64,000 bases of DNA. Source: Beijerinckiaceae bacterium. GTDB taxonomy: Bacteria > Pseudomonadota > Alphaproteobacteria > Rhizobiales > Beijerinckiaceae. The stretch spans positions 38,641 to 102,640 of the forward strand of contig JAJPIC010000019.1 of assembly GCA_021324915.1 (NCBI GenBank), in the 5' to 3' direction. The notes below the pieces were generated by a model. That model saw nothing but the letters and a program-made list of their open reading frames with translations. It did no database searches and was not told the DNA's origin. The translations under genes were made by a program, and so were the position numbers. This document shows, one piece after another, positions 18,784 to 26,922 of this stretch (its first letter is position 1; every line of letters begins with the position of its first letter).

Positions 18784-19800
18784 TCATCTGATCCCGCTGC
18801 GATAGATTCCCATCTCCGAGCCGTGGGCAAAAAGAGGCGGCTCCAACCAATAGACCCTCGCTTTCGTAAGCTGGAACGCCAGCGTGAGCGTCCAGTCGAT
18901 CGGCAAGCAAATCGGCAAGTCGAGCGAGATCAGTCGGCGCGCAAACCCTCGGCTGATCAGCGCGCAACACGACGTCCTATCCGAGGGAATGCACGTCTCG
19001 AAGAAGATTTCGTTGATGACGCGATCGCCTATCCGGGGCCGCAATCCGCATCCGCCTACGAGGTCGATATAATCGAAGTCGGCGGGCAAGTTGGCGATCA
19101 GCTTGTCGAAATACGCACCGGAGTGGTCGAAGAACAAGATGTCGTCCTCGGCCACGATCCCGTAGGGCGAGGACGCATCGGCAATTTCCTTCCATGCGGC
19201 GCGATGTTTGAGAAAGAGGCTGATCTCGGCCTCCGAGAGTTCGCGGGGGCGAATCCAAGCCGAACGCGCGAACTCGTCGTCGAGGTCGAAATTTAGCCTT
19301 TCGTAGAAATCGAGGCACGTGGCCCATGTCGCGCTTGGGAGGTCGACAAGGCCGATGACGCGCGAGACCAAAATGTTCCGAATGGGCTCAAGGCACTTTC
19401 GATATTGCGCCTCATCATAAAAGTAGACATCGGAATCAGAAAAGTCCCCCGGATCGAAAGCCGTGATGAAATTCGGCTGTTGCAAACCGAATTTCGAGAA
19501 GGCAGCCATCAGATAAGCGTGCCTCTCGGCATTTCTTTTGCAATGAGGAACGAGAAACGGAACATCGAGCGCCTGTTTCGTTTTCGGCGGCACAAGGCAG
19601 CGAAGGTCCGCAATCTTGGAAGATCCGGATCGTGCACCTGACGCATTCTTCAATTTCGAAGAGGTCGCATCGCGCAGCCGCTGGCGATGGAGCGCGGCAC
19701 GGAAGGTTCGCTCCTTCCTGCCGAGCGCCCGCGCATTTCCATCGCCCAAGCGAAGACGGGCTGCGATGGATGCGACAGCATCGACAAATTTGCGCGGCAT
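18784..19800 (-). CDS. Glycosyltransferase family 25-like
   Basis: Up to 338 residues. The conserved body starts around residue 78 (VPFLVPHCKRNAERHAYL), as in GT25 lipopolysaccharide glycosyltransferases. It continues with SEAEISLFLKHRAAWKEI and GIVAEDDILF, the acidic metal-binding motif of the family. The C-terminal IDWTLTLAFQL and VYWLEPPLFAHGS also fit. The first 70 residues are basic and of low complexity and may not be translated; no good ribosome site decides the start. It sits in the minus-strand glycosyltransferase run and probably adds a sugar to a lipid-linked or LPS-type acceptor. Confidence 0.7.
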   Translation of the reverse strand: MPRKFVDAVASIAARLRLGDGNARALGRKERTFRAALHRQRLRDATSSKLKNASGARSGSSKIADLRCLVPPKTKQALDVPFLVPHCKRNAERHAYLMAAFSKFGLQQPNFITAFDPGDFSDSDVYFYDEAQYRKCLEPIRNILVSRVIGLVDLPSATWATCLDFYERLNFDLDDEFARSAWIRPRELSEAEISLFLKHRAAWKEIADASSPYGIVAEDDILFFDHSGAYFDKLIANLPADFDYIDLVGGCGLRPRIGDRVINEIFFETCIPSDRTSCCALISRGFARRLISLDLPICLPIDWTLTLAFQLTKARVYWLEPPLFAHGSEMGIYRSGIR

Positions 19801-19898
19801 TATTCGCAGTTCGGCATCGAGGGACGTCGCAGCCTAACGGTTCCGGCGCAGACTGCAATTCGACTCTTCTCGCCTATTCCGACGTATGCCGTCGACAA

Positions 19899-21212
19899 TC
19901 AAACCGAGAGTTGATAGGCTTTGGACCGCACAAGCTGCTGCAAACTCTCCATCGACTCATGCCAGGTACAGGTCGCAAGCGGCCGCGCGGGCTTCTTGCC
20001 GACCAAAACGTCGCGAATGCGCTGCGCAAGAGAATCGCCGTCGAAAAGATCAAAGTAGAAGATTGCGTCGCCTCCTATCTCGCGGAATACGGGAATGTCG
20101 CTCGCAATGACGGGCGCGCCGCAATGCGCTGCCTCGACGACCGGAAGGCCGAATCCTTCGGCGAAGCTCGCGAAGACGAGCGCCGCGGCCCGTCGATAGG
20201 CGTGAAGCAAATCCGCGTCGCTTACGCGATCGAGCCACAATAACCGCCGGCCGAATTCCGTGTGCGATAAGATCCGGTGGCGGACTGCCCGGCTGTTCCA
20301 GCCGTATTTGCCGATAATCATGTAGCGAACGTCGACATTATCCCTCCAAAGCCGATCGAACGCGTCCAAAATAACCGAATGGCATTTTCGTGGATCGATC
20401 ATGCCGACGGTCAGAACGAAGGGCGATGCGCTGCACAAGCGGGCCATCTTTTTTGATATGGGAACAGAACCGGAGTCGAAATCGGCGCCGAGATTGAACC
20501 AACCGATTCCGAGATTTGGCTTGTGCTTGAGCTTTTGTCCGACAATGTAGTCGCGCAGATCGAACGCAGTTGTCTTCGAGATCGTGACGAGCGCGTCGGC
20601 CAAGGCGACCGCGCCCTCGAGCCAGCGCCGAAAGGCGCGAACAGATGATCCATCGCTGACCCCCGGGTAAAGAAGCGGAATGAGATCGTGCACGCCTACG
20701 ACGAGCGAGCCGCCCTGCTCTTTGAATGCTTGCATGATCGGGAAGTAAGCGTCGGCCGCGTGCCATACCAAATCCAAGAGCACCAGGATGTCGCCTGCCG
20801 AGATCTTCAGCTCGTCGGCAAACCCCCGATGCCGATAGTATGGGACGATGTCTTGGCCGCGAAGGATGACGGGAATGCCGCTCCCGGATTCGACAGCCGC
20901 TTTGCCGAGCTTGCGGACAACCCGCGGAATGCCGCTGTGCACGCCGTGGGTGTAGCTTTGCGTCACGTCGAGCAGCATGCGCGGTGTGCGTTGGGGCGGC
21001 AGCACCTCGGTCTCCAGGCTCGGGCGCTTTGGCGGAACTCGCCTGCCTCTCCAGGAGTCGCCCCTATGGCCCAAGCCGGTCGCGTGAGAGAGCGTCCAAT
21101 AGAAATTCCTTACGTGCTGGGAGAAAAAGTGCGGGTTCCTTTCGAGAAACACAATCTCGGTTTGAAGGTGGTCGATCTGATATTGGACAATCTTGTCGGG
21201 CAGTTCACGCAT
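19899..21212 (-). CDS. Glycosyltransferase family 4
   Basis: About 437 residues from the ATG at 21212; a TTG seven codons upstream is an alternative. The N-terminal 90 residues are unusual for GT4. The acceptor domain then begins MLLDVTQSYTHGVHSGIPRVVRKL, much like the GT4 protein at 7412-8686. The donor domain has FVLTVGMIDPRKCHSVILDAF and the EX7E element FAEGFGLPVVEAAHCGAPVIAS, ending FREIGGDAIFYFD. It is the first gene of the minus-strand series that continues with the GT25-like and unknown genes. Donor unknown. Confidence 0.87.
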   Translation of the reverse strand: MRELPDKIVQYQIDHLQTEIVFLERNPHFFSQHVRNFYWTLSHATGLGHRGDSWRGRRVPPKRPSLETEVLPPQRTPRMLLDVTQSYTHGVHSGIPRVVRKLGKAAVESGSGIPVILRGQDIVPYYRHRGFADELKISAGDILVLLDLVWHAADAYFPIMQAFKEQGGSLVVGVHDLIPLLYPGVSDGSSVRAFRRWLEGAVALADALVTISKTTAFDLRDYIVGQKLKHKPNLGIGWFNLGADFDSGSVPISKKMARLCSASPFVLTVGMIDPRKCHSVILDAFDRLWRDNVDVRYMIIGKYGWNSRAVRHRILSHTEFGRRLLWLDRVSDADLLHAYRRAAALVFASFAEGFGLPVVEAAHCGAPVIASDIPVFREIGGDAIFYFDLFDGDSLAQRIRDVLVGKKPARPLATCTWHESMESLQQLVRSKAYQLSV

Positions 21213-21439
21213 AATGGCCCCAAGCGGCTTCAAAAGGTTGATATGCTATTCGGTCGCGAAAGCGCTTCGAATGCCGGGCAGGTCGCACCGGACGGTTTTG
21301 CTCTCCTCGAATGTTAGCGCGCCTCTCCGGGGGCGGCGACCCCTCAAATCCGGTCGGTTTCCTATCGGTTGGGATAGAGATAGGGTATGCGCTCGCGGCT
21401 TTCGCCAGTTTGATACCACCTCGCGTAATGGATTGACCC

Positions 21440-21910
21440 GTGGCGTTCAGGGCTGAGGAAACCGGAAGCGAACGCGCCTGCGGCGCATGTTCCCTTTGCT
21501 GCAAGCTTTTGCCGATTGCCGAATTGGATAAGCCGCACGATCGCTGGTGCGTTCATTGTCGCCCGGGCAATGGCTGCACGATTTACGACTCTCGCCCGAC
21601 GCCCTGCCGGAATTTCGCCTGCAACTGGCTCGCCGACCGCGCGGCCGGCGAGCACTGGTATCCGCTGAAATCCAGAATGGTCGTCCAGATCACGCCGGTC
21701 GGCGACCACAATTACGACCTCTTCGTAGATGTCCATGTCGATAGCGGCGCTCCGAACGCCTGGCGGGCCGAGCCCTATCATTCCGAGCTTCGGCAGATGA
21801 GCGCGAGCCCGCGGACCCTGGTGCGTATCTTTTACGGCAGCCGGATCTGGTTCATGCTTCCGGACGGAGAAGTCGAGGTGAAGAAGCAAGCCGGGTCAGG
21901 CAATGGTTAG
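21440..21910 (+). CDS. YkgJ-family cysteine cluster protein
   Basis: 156 residues from a GTG start. The Cys-rich N-terminal half, with CGACSLCCKLLPI, then RWCVHCRPGNGCTIYDSRP and PCRNFACNW, is the typical YkgJ pattern of conserved cysteines thought to bind zinc or an iron-sulfur cluster. The remainder is a short acidic domain without known motifs. The stop overlaps the next gene (secreted protein) by 8 bases, so the two are probably one operon. Biochemical function of this family is not established. Confidence 0.85.
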   Translation: MAFRAEETGSERACGACSLCCKLLPIAELDKPHDRWCVHCRPGNGCTIYDSRPTPCRNFACNWLADRAAGEHWYPLKSRMVVQITPVGDHNYDLFVDVHVDSGAPNAWRAEPYHSELRQMSASPRTLVRIFYGSRIWFMLPDGEVEVKKQAGSGNG

Positions 21911-22658
21911 GAAGCTTCAATTCGCACGCGCCCTTGCGATCATATGCACCTGCATTCTCATGCCCGGCGCGGGATCGGCGGATCAATCAGCAGACCGGAT
22001 CGTCATGCCTCTCAACCTTGCGGCCGAACAGCGATCCGAATTTTTCACCTGGTTCCACCTCGTTCCCATGGAGCCTGCGGCCACAGCCGAAGGCGCGCAG
22101 GCCTGGCATCGATTTCGCCCGAGCGGTCCGGCTTTTCATGGGCTCGCGGAATTGGATATTCTCGCTGCCGCCGACGGGACGATCCGTGCGGCAAGCCTCG
22201 GCCTCGATCGTTCGTTCATCGACGATCGGCGCAACGGCGTTTTTGCACGCGATATTGCAAAGAGCTTTCTCGCCTGGGCGCTACGCAACCCCTCGCCGCA
22301 GATATCCGCCCTCATCGCCAATTTGGACGATCTTTCCGGCGGCCTCGTTATCATGCGCGGTCCGCCGCCGGCGCCGCCGCCACCCGATAGGACCGGCGGA
22401 TATAATGTCTATCTCGGCAAGGCCGAGAATGTTTCGTTCGAAGAGGACGGCGTGACGATCGACTTCGCAAATCTTCCCGGCCCATTGCCGAGCGGGCCGT
22501 TGTTCGCGCCAAGTCCATCTTCTGAAAATCGATCTTCCGGTCGCTGGCTTAAGATCGACCTTCGATTTCGAGATCATGCGCCGCCCAAAAAATCCGATCG
22601 AGGGTCGGTCTTTGCGGCGCTCACAAGCCTGTGGCCGGGGCGAACCCGGCCACAGTAG
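21903..22658 (+). CDS. Secreted protein of unknown function
   Basis: 251 residues with a signal peptide (RALAIICTCILMPGAGSA then DQSAD). The mature part has FFTWFHLVPMEPAA and HGLAELDILAAADGTIRAASLGLDRSFIDD, then a Pro-rich run (GPPPAPPPPD) and a basic C terminus. I recognise no family. It overlaps the YkgJ gene by 8 bases. The stop codon lies at the end of an 11-bp inverted repeat (22629-22655), so the terminator hairpin overlaps its last codons. Confidence 0.65.
   Translation: MVRKLQFARALAIICTCILMPGAGSADQSADRIVMPLNLAAEQRSEFFTWFHLVPMEPAATAEGAQAWHRFRPSGPAFHGLAELDILAAADGTIRAASLGLDRSFIDDRRNGVFARDIAKSFLAWALRNPSPQISALIANLDDLSGGLVIMRGPPPAPPPPDRTGGYNVYLGKAENVSFEEDGVTIDFANLPGPLPSGPLFAPSPSSENRSSGRWLKIDLRFRDHAPPKKSDRGSVFAALTSLWPGRTRPQ
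22629..22655. terminator. Inverted repeat, probable bidirectional terminator
   Basis: Perfect 11-bp stem with a 5-base loop (CTGTGGCCGGG, GCGAA, CCCGGCCACAG) between two convergent genes. It ends right at the stop codon of the plus-strand gene and lies 26 bases past the stop of the minus-strand DUF1236 gene. There is no clear T-run on either side, so this rests on hairpin strength and placement. Confidence 0.5.
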
Positions 22659-22680
22659 AGTCTCCGTTCGGAGCCTAACG

Positions 22681-23517
22681 TCAGAGCGGAATAATATCGA
22701 CGATCTCGCCGCTCGCGGGGTCGACGATCACGAGTTCGTCTTCCGCCTCGATATATTCGAAGCCGCGATATTCCGGCACGATCGACACGAGCTCCGGCGG
22801 CAGCGGATAGAGGTGATAGCCTTCCGGAATCCTCGTGCCCACGTTCAATGCGAAATTGACGTGACCGACGTTTTCGACATGCGTATTGCGGATCGTCTCC
22901 TGAATCCGCGTACGCTGGGCCGTCGTGATATGCGCGCGCCCGCCGCTTACGCCTGCGCGGCCTTCGACGCTCTCGCGCCCTTCGACGCCGGTGCGCCCTT
23001 CAACGCCCGCACGGCCCTCGACGCCCTCACGGCCTTCAACGCCGGTGCGACCGTTCCGATAGCCGCGGTTCTCTTCGGCCGTACGGCCTTTCTCATAGCC
23101 GCGATTCTCTTCGGCAGCCTGGCCGTTTTCCTTGCCCATGCGGTTCTCTTCAGCCGCACGGCCCTTTCCTTTGGCCATACCGCCTTCTTCAGCGGCGCGG
23201 CCGCTTTCCTTGCCCATGCCGCCTTCTTCAGCCGCACGGCCCTTTTCCTTGCCCATGCCGCTCTCTTCTGCGGCGCGGCCTTTCTCGGTTCCGGTGCCGC
23301 TGGGGCCGTTCGAATAACTACCGGCGCCGCCTTGGGCCGATGCCGCGCCCGACCCGCTCATGCTGCCAGACGCACCGGGTCCGCCGACGCTACCAGAGGC
23401 GCCTTGGGTCGCTGTCGCGCCCGCGCCAGACTTCGACATTCCGCCTTCCTGGGCCCAAGCACCCGCGGCGGTAAGGCTTAATATCAGTGCTGCAGTGCTC
23501 AAATAGCTGTACCGCAT
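22681..23517 (-). CDS. DUF1236 secreted protein with tandem repeats
   Basis: 278 residues from the ATG at 23517, which has an excellent AAGGAGG ribosome site; the open frame runs further to 23577 without support. It has a signal peptide (YLSTAALILSLTAAGAWAQ), a Gly/Ser/Ala-rich region, then repeats: about six copies of a 13-residue unit like KGRAAEEGGMGKE (residues 79-153) and six copies of a GVEGRx unit (158-190). The C-terminal DUF1236 domain starts ITTAQRTRIQETI and ends VIVDPASGEIVDIIPL, the standard end of this Rhizobiales family. It is predicted to be periplasmic or surface-located. The function is unknown. Confidence 0.9.
   Translation of the reverse strand: MRYSYLSTAALILSLTAAGAWAQEGGMSKSGAGATATQGASGSVGGPGASGSMSGSGAASAQGGAGSYSNGPSGTGTEKGRAAEESGMGKEKGRAAEEGGMGKESGRAAEEGGMAKGKGRAAEENRMGKENGQAAEENRGYEKGRTAEENRGYRNGRTGVEGREGVEGRAGVEGRTGVEGRESVEGRAGVSGGRAHITTAQRTRIQETIRNTHVENVGHVNFALNVGTRIPEGYHLYPLPPELVSIVPEYRGFEYIEAEDELVIVDPASGEIVDIIPL
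22948..23283 (-). repeat. In-frame tandem repeats in the DUF1236 gene
   Basis: A 39-base period (13 codons) repeats about six times and then passes into an 18-base period (GVEGRx, six copies). Copies vary at a few codons. The reading frame stays open and the translated pattern is maintained, so this is a coding repeat and not a CRISPR array. Confidence 0.85.
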
Positions 23518-23646
23518 CGTTTCCTCCTTCAAGAATTGGAGCATGCCTCCAACCGAAAAGGAGCGGTGAAGTTCCACCTGGATAAGGCGCGGTATTTCCT
23601 GGAGTTCTGCTCGCCGCGCAGATGTTCTGCAATCGAAGGTCGCGAG

Positions 23647-24843
23647 CTACTTAGGAGACGGCTCGACTCGCGTAGCAGTGGAAAAGTCCGAGCTTCTCGA
23701 TCGTGCTTGCAGCCGGCGCAATCCTCCAACGGCAGATTGTGCGAGGAACTTGGCCCAACGTCGCGCCCGCCAAGGCAAGCCCGTGTCCGTCGAGAAGGTG
23801 CGCAGCTGATAGGCTTTCGCCAGCGAGAAGTCATCGCAAGCGCGCTTGACCGGATCGTCGTAAAAGGCGCCGATCTTCTCGGCATCCATGCCCGGTGTCG
23901 CGAGCCAATGCGGAATATGCACGTTGCAGAGCCGTTCGACGTCGGTCAGAGCCTTGCGTGCGCCGGTTCCCGCAGCGGGACAGGAGGTCGAGAACGCATC
24001 GCCGATCAGAACAATACCGGCGCGCCGATAGCCGCGCGTCGCATAAAGATCAACGGGGCGGATCTTGATCGGGCCTGCTTCGAAATCGCCCATCAGCTTA
24101 CGCAGTCCGGGCATCAATTCGAACAGCATCTCGCGCGGACTGGCGCTGAATTGCTTGAGCCAGACGTCGTTTGCGTCAAGGTAGACGAAGAGATTGGCGC
24201 GCATGACCGTGCCGATCGGAAAGAGCGTGATGAGCGCCGCGCGATCGCGCGGATGATCGGCGTAATAGGTGAGGGCCGGGAACGGAAACTTCTGGCCGCG
24301 TGAAGGGCTCACGTCAAATCCGATACTGATCGAATGGCAGGTGCTCAGGATTTCGGTCGTGAGCCCGATCTTGTGGCGCAGGCCGGCATTCAGCCCATTG
24401 GCAAGCACGACGAGCCGGGCGGAAATTTCCTGGCCATCCGATAGCGTCACGCGCTGCAGGTCGTCGCTCGTCGCAATTTCGCTTGCTTTTGCGGCAATGC
24501 GCAGGACTTCGCCCGGAATGAGGCCGCGCACAGTATTGACCAGCGGCGTATAGAAAATCCCGTGCTGATCCCCCGGCCGGCGATCCACGACGCGTCCGAA
24601 ACGCGCAACCCAAGACTCGCGATCCCAAGTCGCCGCGCGCAAGATCGGCTCGGCAAGGCCGGTTTTCTGCAGAATGGCGACTTGCGTTCCGTCGAGCTTC
24701 TCGCAGCGGAAGTCGGGCGGATATTCGTGATGCGGATCGACGAGGGCAGTATCGATTCCGGCCCTGCCGAGCATCGCCGCTGCAAGTGAACCGGCAAAAC
24801 CGCCGCCGATGATCACCACATTCTTGTTCTGCATCTCTCTCAT
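23647..24843 (-). CDS. FAD-dependent monooxygenase-like oxidoreductase
   Basis: About 398 residues. The N-terminal dinucleotide site VVIIGGGFAGSLAAAML and the later RAGIVLIGDAFSTSCPAAGTGA (FAD ribityl-binding GD motif) identify a group A flavoprotein monooxygenase or halogenase-like fold. The Trp-x-Trp-x-Ile-Pro motif of tryptophan halogenases is not present. The start is uncertain among ATGs at 24858, 24843 and 24834; I chose the middle one, 8 residues before the GGGFAG site. It follows the CelD-type acetyltransferase gene by about 20 bases and is likely co-transcribed. The substrate is unknown. Confidence 0.78.
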   Translation of the reverse strand: MREMQNKNVVIIGGGFAGSLAAAMLGRAGIDTALVDPHHEYPPDFRCEKLDGTQVAILQKTGLAEPILRAATWDRESWVARFGRVVDRRPGDQHGIFYTPLVNTVRGLIPGEVLRIAAKASEIATSDDLQRVTLSDGQEISARLVVLANGLNAGLRHKIGLTTEILSTCHSISIGFDVSPSRGQKFPFPALTYYADHPRDRAALITLFPIGTVMRANLFVYLDANDVWLKQFSASPREMLFELMPGLRKLMGDFEAGPIKIRPVDLYATRGYRRAGIVLIGDAFSTSCPAAGTGARKALTDVERLCNVHIPHWLATPGMDAEKIGAFYDDPVKRACDDFSLAKAYQLRTFSTDTGLPWRARRWAKFLAQSAVGGLRRLQARSRSSDFSTATRVEPSPK

Positions 24844-24863
24844 CCCAGTGACGGCCATCGGGC

Positions 24864-26156
24864 CTATTTCTCTTTGCCCGCGGCATTGCGGCTCTTTGCT
24901 TCGATTGCCTTTCGCCTGCGCAGGCGCGCGTGATAGGCCTCTTTTGCGCAGGCGCGCAGCTTGAGGAAGGAAGCGTGAAGCTCGCTCAAGAGCGCAAAGA
25001 AGCGCGAGCGGCCGGGGCCCGCATCGAACCAAAGCTGCGCGATCGACGCCCGTTCGGTCCAGGCCGCCATGTAGCCCGTGTCGTCGAGCGAACAGGAATC
25101 AACCCGCGCAATCGCCCCGTTCGCGAGAAAGGCCGCAGTATAATCTTCGAGCAGCAGCATGCCGGGCGAAAAGTCGCCCAGGCTCTCGTCGTAGGCCGTC
25201 TTCCATGTGAAGGCGGTCGATCCTGCCTGCAAGACGATCTGCATGCTCACCGGCCTCCCATCGAGCGTGAGCGCGTGAATGAAAGCCTCGCCGCGCGCGG
25301 CGAGCGTGCCGATCATACCGCGCGTGAAGGTCGTATCGGCCGATTTCGAAAGCAGAGCCGTGCGGCTGCGACCCTTCCAACCCGATGCTTCGAGCGCGAG
25401 GAAATCCTCGAAGGCACGCCGCACGTCTTCCGCGTCGGTGAAAATGGAGGAGGCGAGTGCGCCTTTCTCCGCCAGACGCCGACGATGCTGGCGCAGCTTT
25501 TTGCGGCTCGAGCTCGAAAGCGCGCGCTCGAGATAGGTTTTGCCGTCGAGCTCGGAGGAAAGCACCGGGCGCTGGATTTGAGCAAAGATGCGCAGCGCGC
25601 CGCGACGCGCGGCAAGCACCCGATTGAGCGCCTCCATGGTTGCGTTAGCCGCGCTCATAGAGGTGACGGCGACGATCTTCGGCAGGTTCGCGTCGCCCGA
25701 AATATAATCGAGCATGGCCCCGAGCACCGCTTCGGGACACGCGCTGTCGATGACGGGCGTGCCGAGATAGGCATGCGGCATGGCGGGCGCGGCGAGGACC
25801 GCGAGTGGCAGGATCGAGTGAGGTGCGCGCCCGATCGAGAAGGCCCAAATGCCGGCGAGCCGAGAACCCGCGCCCGTGTTCTGCCAGGCAAGCAGCGCGC
25901 AGCAACGAAGGCCAGGATAGGACGAAGCGGCGAGCGCGACGAGCGACGGATTCATGAAAATATTCGCGCAATCGGCGCGCGCGAGGAGATCGAGCCAATC
26001 TGGCTGAAGCGCAAGAAGGCGCGCGCCTTCTGCGACTTCTATGGCGATCGCGCGGCCTTGCTCGACGGGGCGCGCCGGCGCCTCATTCAGCTTCGAAAGC
26101 TCGGACGAGAAATTTCCGACGAGCGCATGCGCGCCGGGCAATGTGAAATCCCGCAA
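24864..26156 (-). CDS. CelD/BcsL-type acetyltransferase (GNAT fold)
   Basis: 430 residues from a TTG start, supported by GGGAGG seven bases upstream and no closer ATG. The GNAT-like C-terminal half contains SSRKKLRQHRRRLAEKG, FLALEASGWKGRSRTAL, FIHALTLDGRPVSMQIVLQA and TAFTWKTAYDESLGDFSPGMLL, the pattern of the BioF2-like/CelD acetyltransferase family seen in cellulose and exopolysaccharide clusters. The gene is immediately upstream of an FAD monooxygenase-like gene. A role in acylating a lipid, sugar or amine is possible, but the acceptor cannot be seen. Confidence 0.82.
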   Translation of the reverse strand: MRDFTLPGAHALVGNFSSELSKLNEAPARPVEQGRAIAIEVAEGARLLALQPDWLDLLARADCANIFMNPSLVALAASSYPGLRCCALLAWQNTGAGSRLAGIWAFSIGRAPHSILPLAVLAAPAMPHAYLGTPVIDSACPEAVLGAMLDYISGDANLPKIVAVTSMSAANATMEALNRVLAARRGALRIFAQIQRPVLSSELDGKTYLERALSSSSRKKLRQHRRRLAEKGALASSIFTDAEDVRRAFEDFLALEASGWKGRSRTALLSKSADTTFTRGMIGTLAARGEAFIHALTLDGRPVSMQIVLQAGSTAFTWKTAYDESLGDFSPGMLLLEDYTAAFLANGAIARVDSCSLDDTGYMAAWTERASIAQLWFDAGPGRSRFFALLSELHASFLKLRACAKEAYHARLRRRKAIEAKSRNAAGKEK

Positions 26157-26398
26157 AAATGAACCTCCCGGACAGCACCGCCGGTCCGCCTCAAATCGGT
26201 GGAGGTTCTAGCGAAAACCCTTTCACAAGCCCTTATGCGCGTGCGAGAAATTAGCGTGATCCTTTGCGAGAAGTTAAACCGGCCGGAGAATTCCGGGGCA
26301 TGGGGAGAAGGGCGCGCGCGGCGAAAATATAGACAGGCGCGCGCGTGCATGATCAATTGCAATCGGTCCCGCCCGGCACAGTGGAATCGTAGAACCTC

Positions 26399-26887
26399 AT
26401 GAGTACGCAAGAAAAATCCTTGTTCATGACCTTTCTCATGACGCCCGACATGGCCAATTTCTCCGGCCACGTGCATGGCGGATCGATTCTTAAAATCCTT
26501 GACCAGGTGGCCTATGCCTGCGCCGCGCGCTACTGCAAGACCTATGTGGTGACGGCCTCCCTCGATCAGGTGATCTTCAAGGAACCGATCAAGGTCGGCG
26601 AACTCGTCACGTTCAAAGCCAACGTCAATTACGTCGGCCGGACGTCGATGGAGATCGGCGTCAAGGTGGTGGCGGAGAACTTGACGACGAAGGAATCGCG
26701 CCACACCGTCTCATGCTATTTCACCATGGTCGCGCGCAATGCAGACGGCACGCCCTGCCCGGTTCCCCCGCTCGAGATCGTCACCGAGCTCGACCGGCGG
26801 CTCTTCGAGGCCGGCAAGATGCGCAAGGAAATGCGCGAAGAAATCATGGAGCGCAATCGCCGGCTGCATGTCGGCATGCCGGACTGA
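26399..26887 (+). CDS. Acyl-CoA thioesterase (hotdog fold, YciA-like)
   Basis: 162 residues that hydrolyse acyl-CoA to free acid and CoA. The hotdog core is visible: MTPDMANFSGHVHGGSIL with the conserved HGG and Asp-containing LDQVAYACAARY, then DQVIFKEPIKVGELV and the VNYVGRTSMEIGVKV strand pair. It is a single-domain cytosolic protein, probably oligomeric. It stands alone, converging on the patatin gene, with no obvious partner. The chain-length preference is unknown. Confidence 0.9.
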   Translation: MSTQEKSLFMTFLMTPDMANFSGHVHGGSILKILDQVAYACAARYCKTYVVTASLDQVIFKEPIKVGELVTFKANVNYVGRTSMEIGVKVVAENLTTKESRHTVSCYFTMVARNADGTPCPVPPLEIVTELDRRLFEAGKMRKEMREEIMERNRRLHVGMPD

Positions 26888-26922
26888 GCATCTAAGCCGA
26901 TCTGGCGTCGGACTGTCTGCCG

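Noticed and set aside
22948..23283. Periodic repeats that resemble a CRISPR array
   Set aside because: Repeat units are 39 and 18 bases, run continuously in frame and have no unique spacers; they are coding repeats of the DUF1236 gene.
22576..23481. 301-codon plus-strand frame over the DUF1236 repeats
   Set aside because: Low-complexity Phe/Ala/Arg shadow of the coding repeats on the other strand; no start signal.
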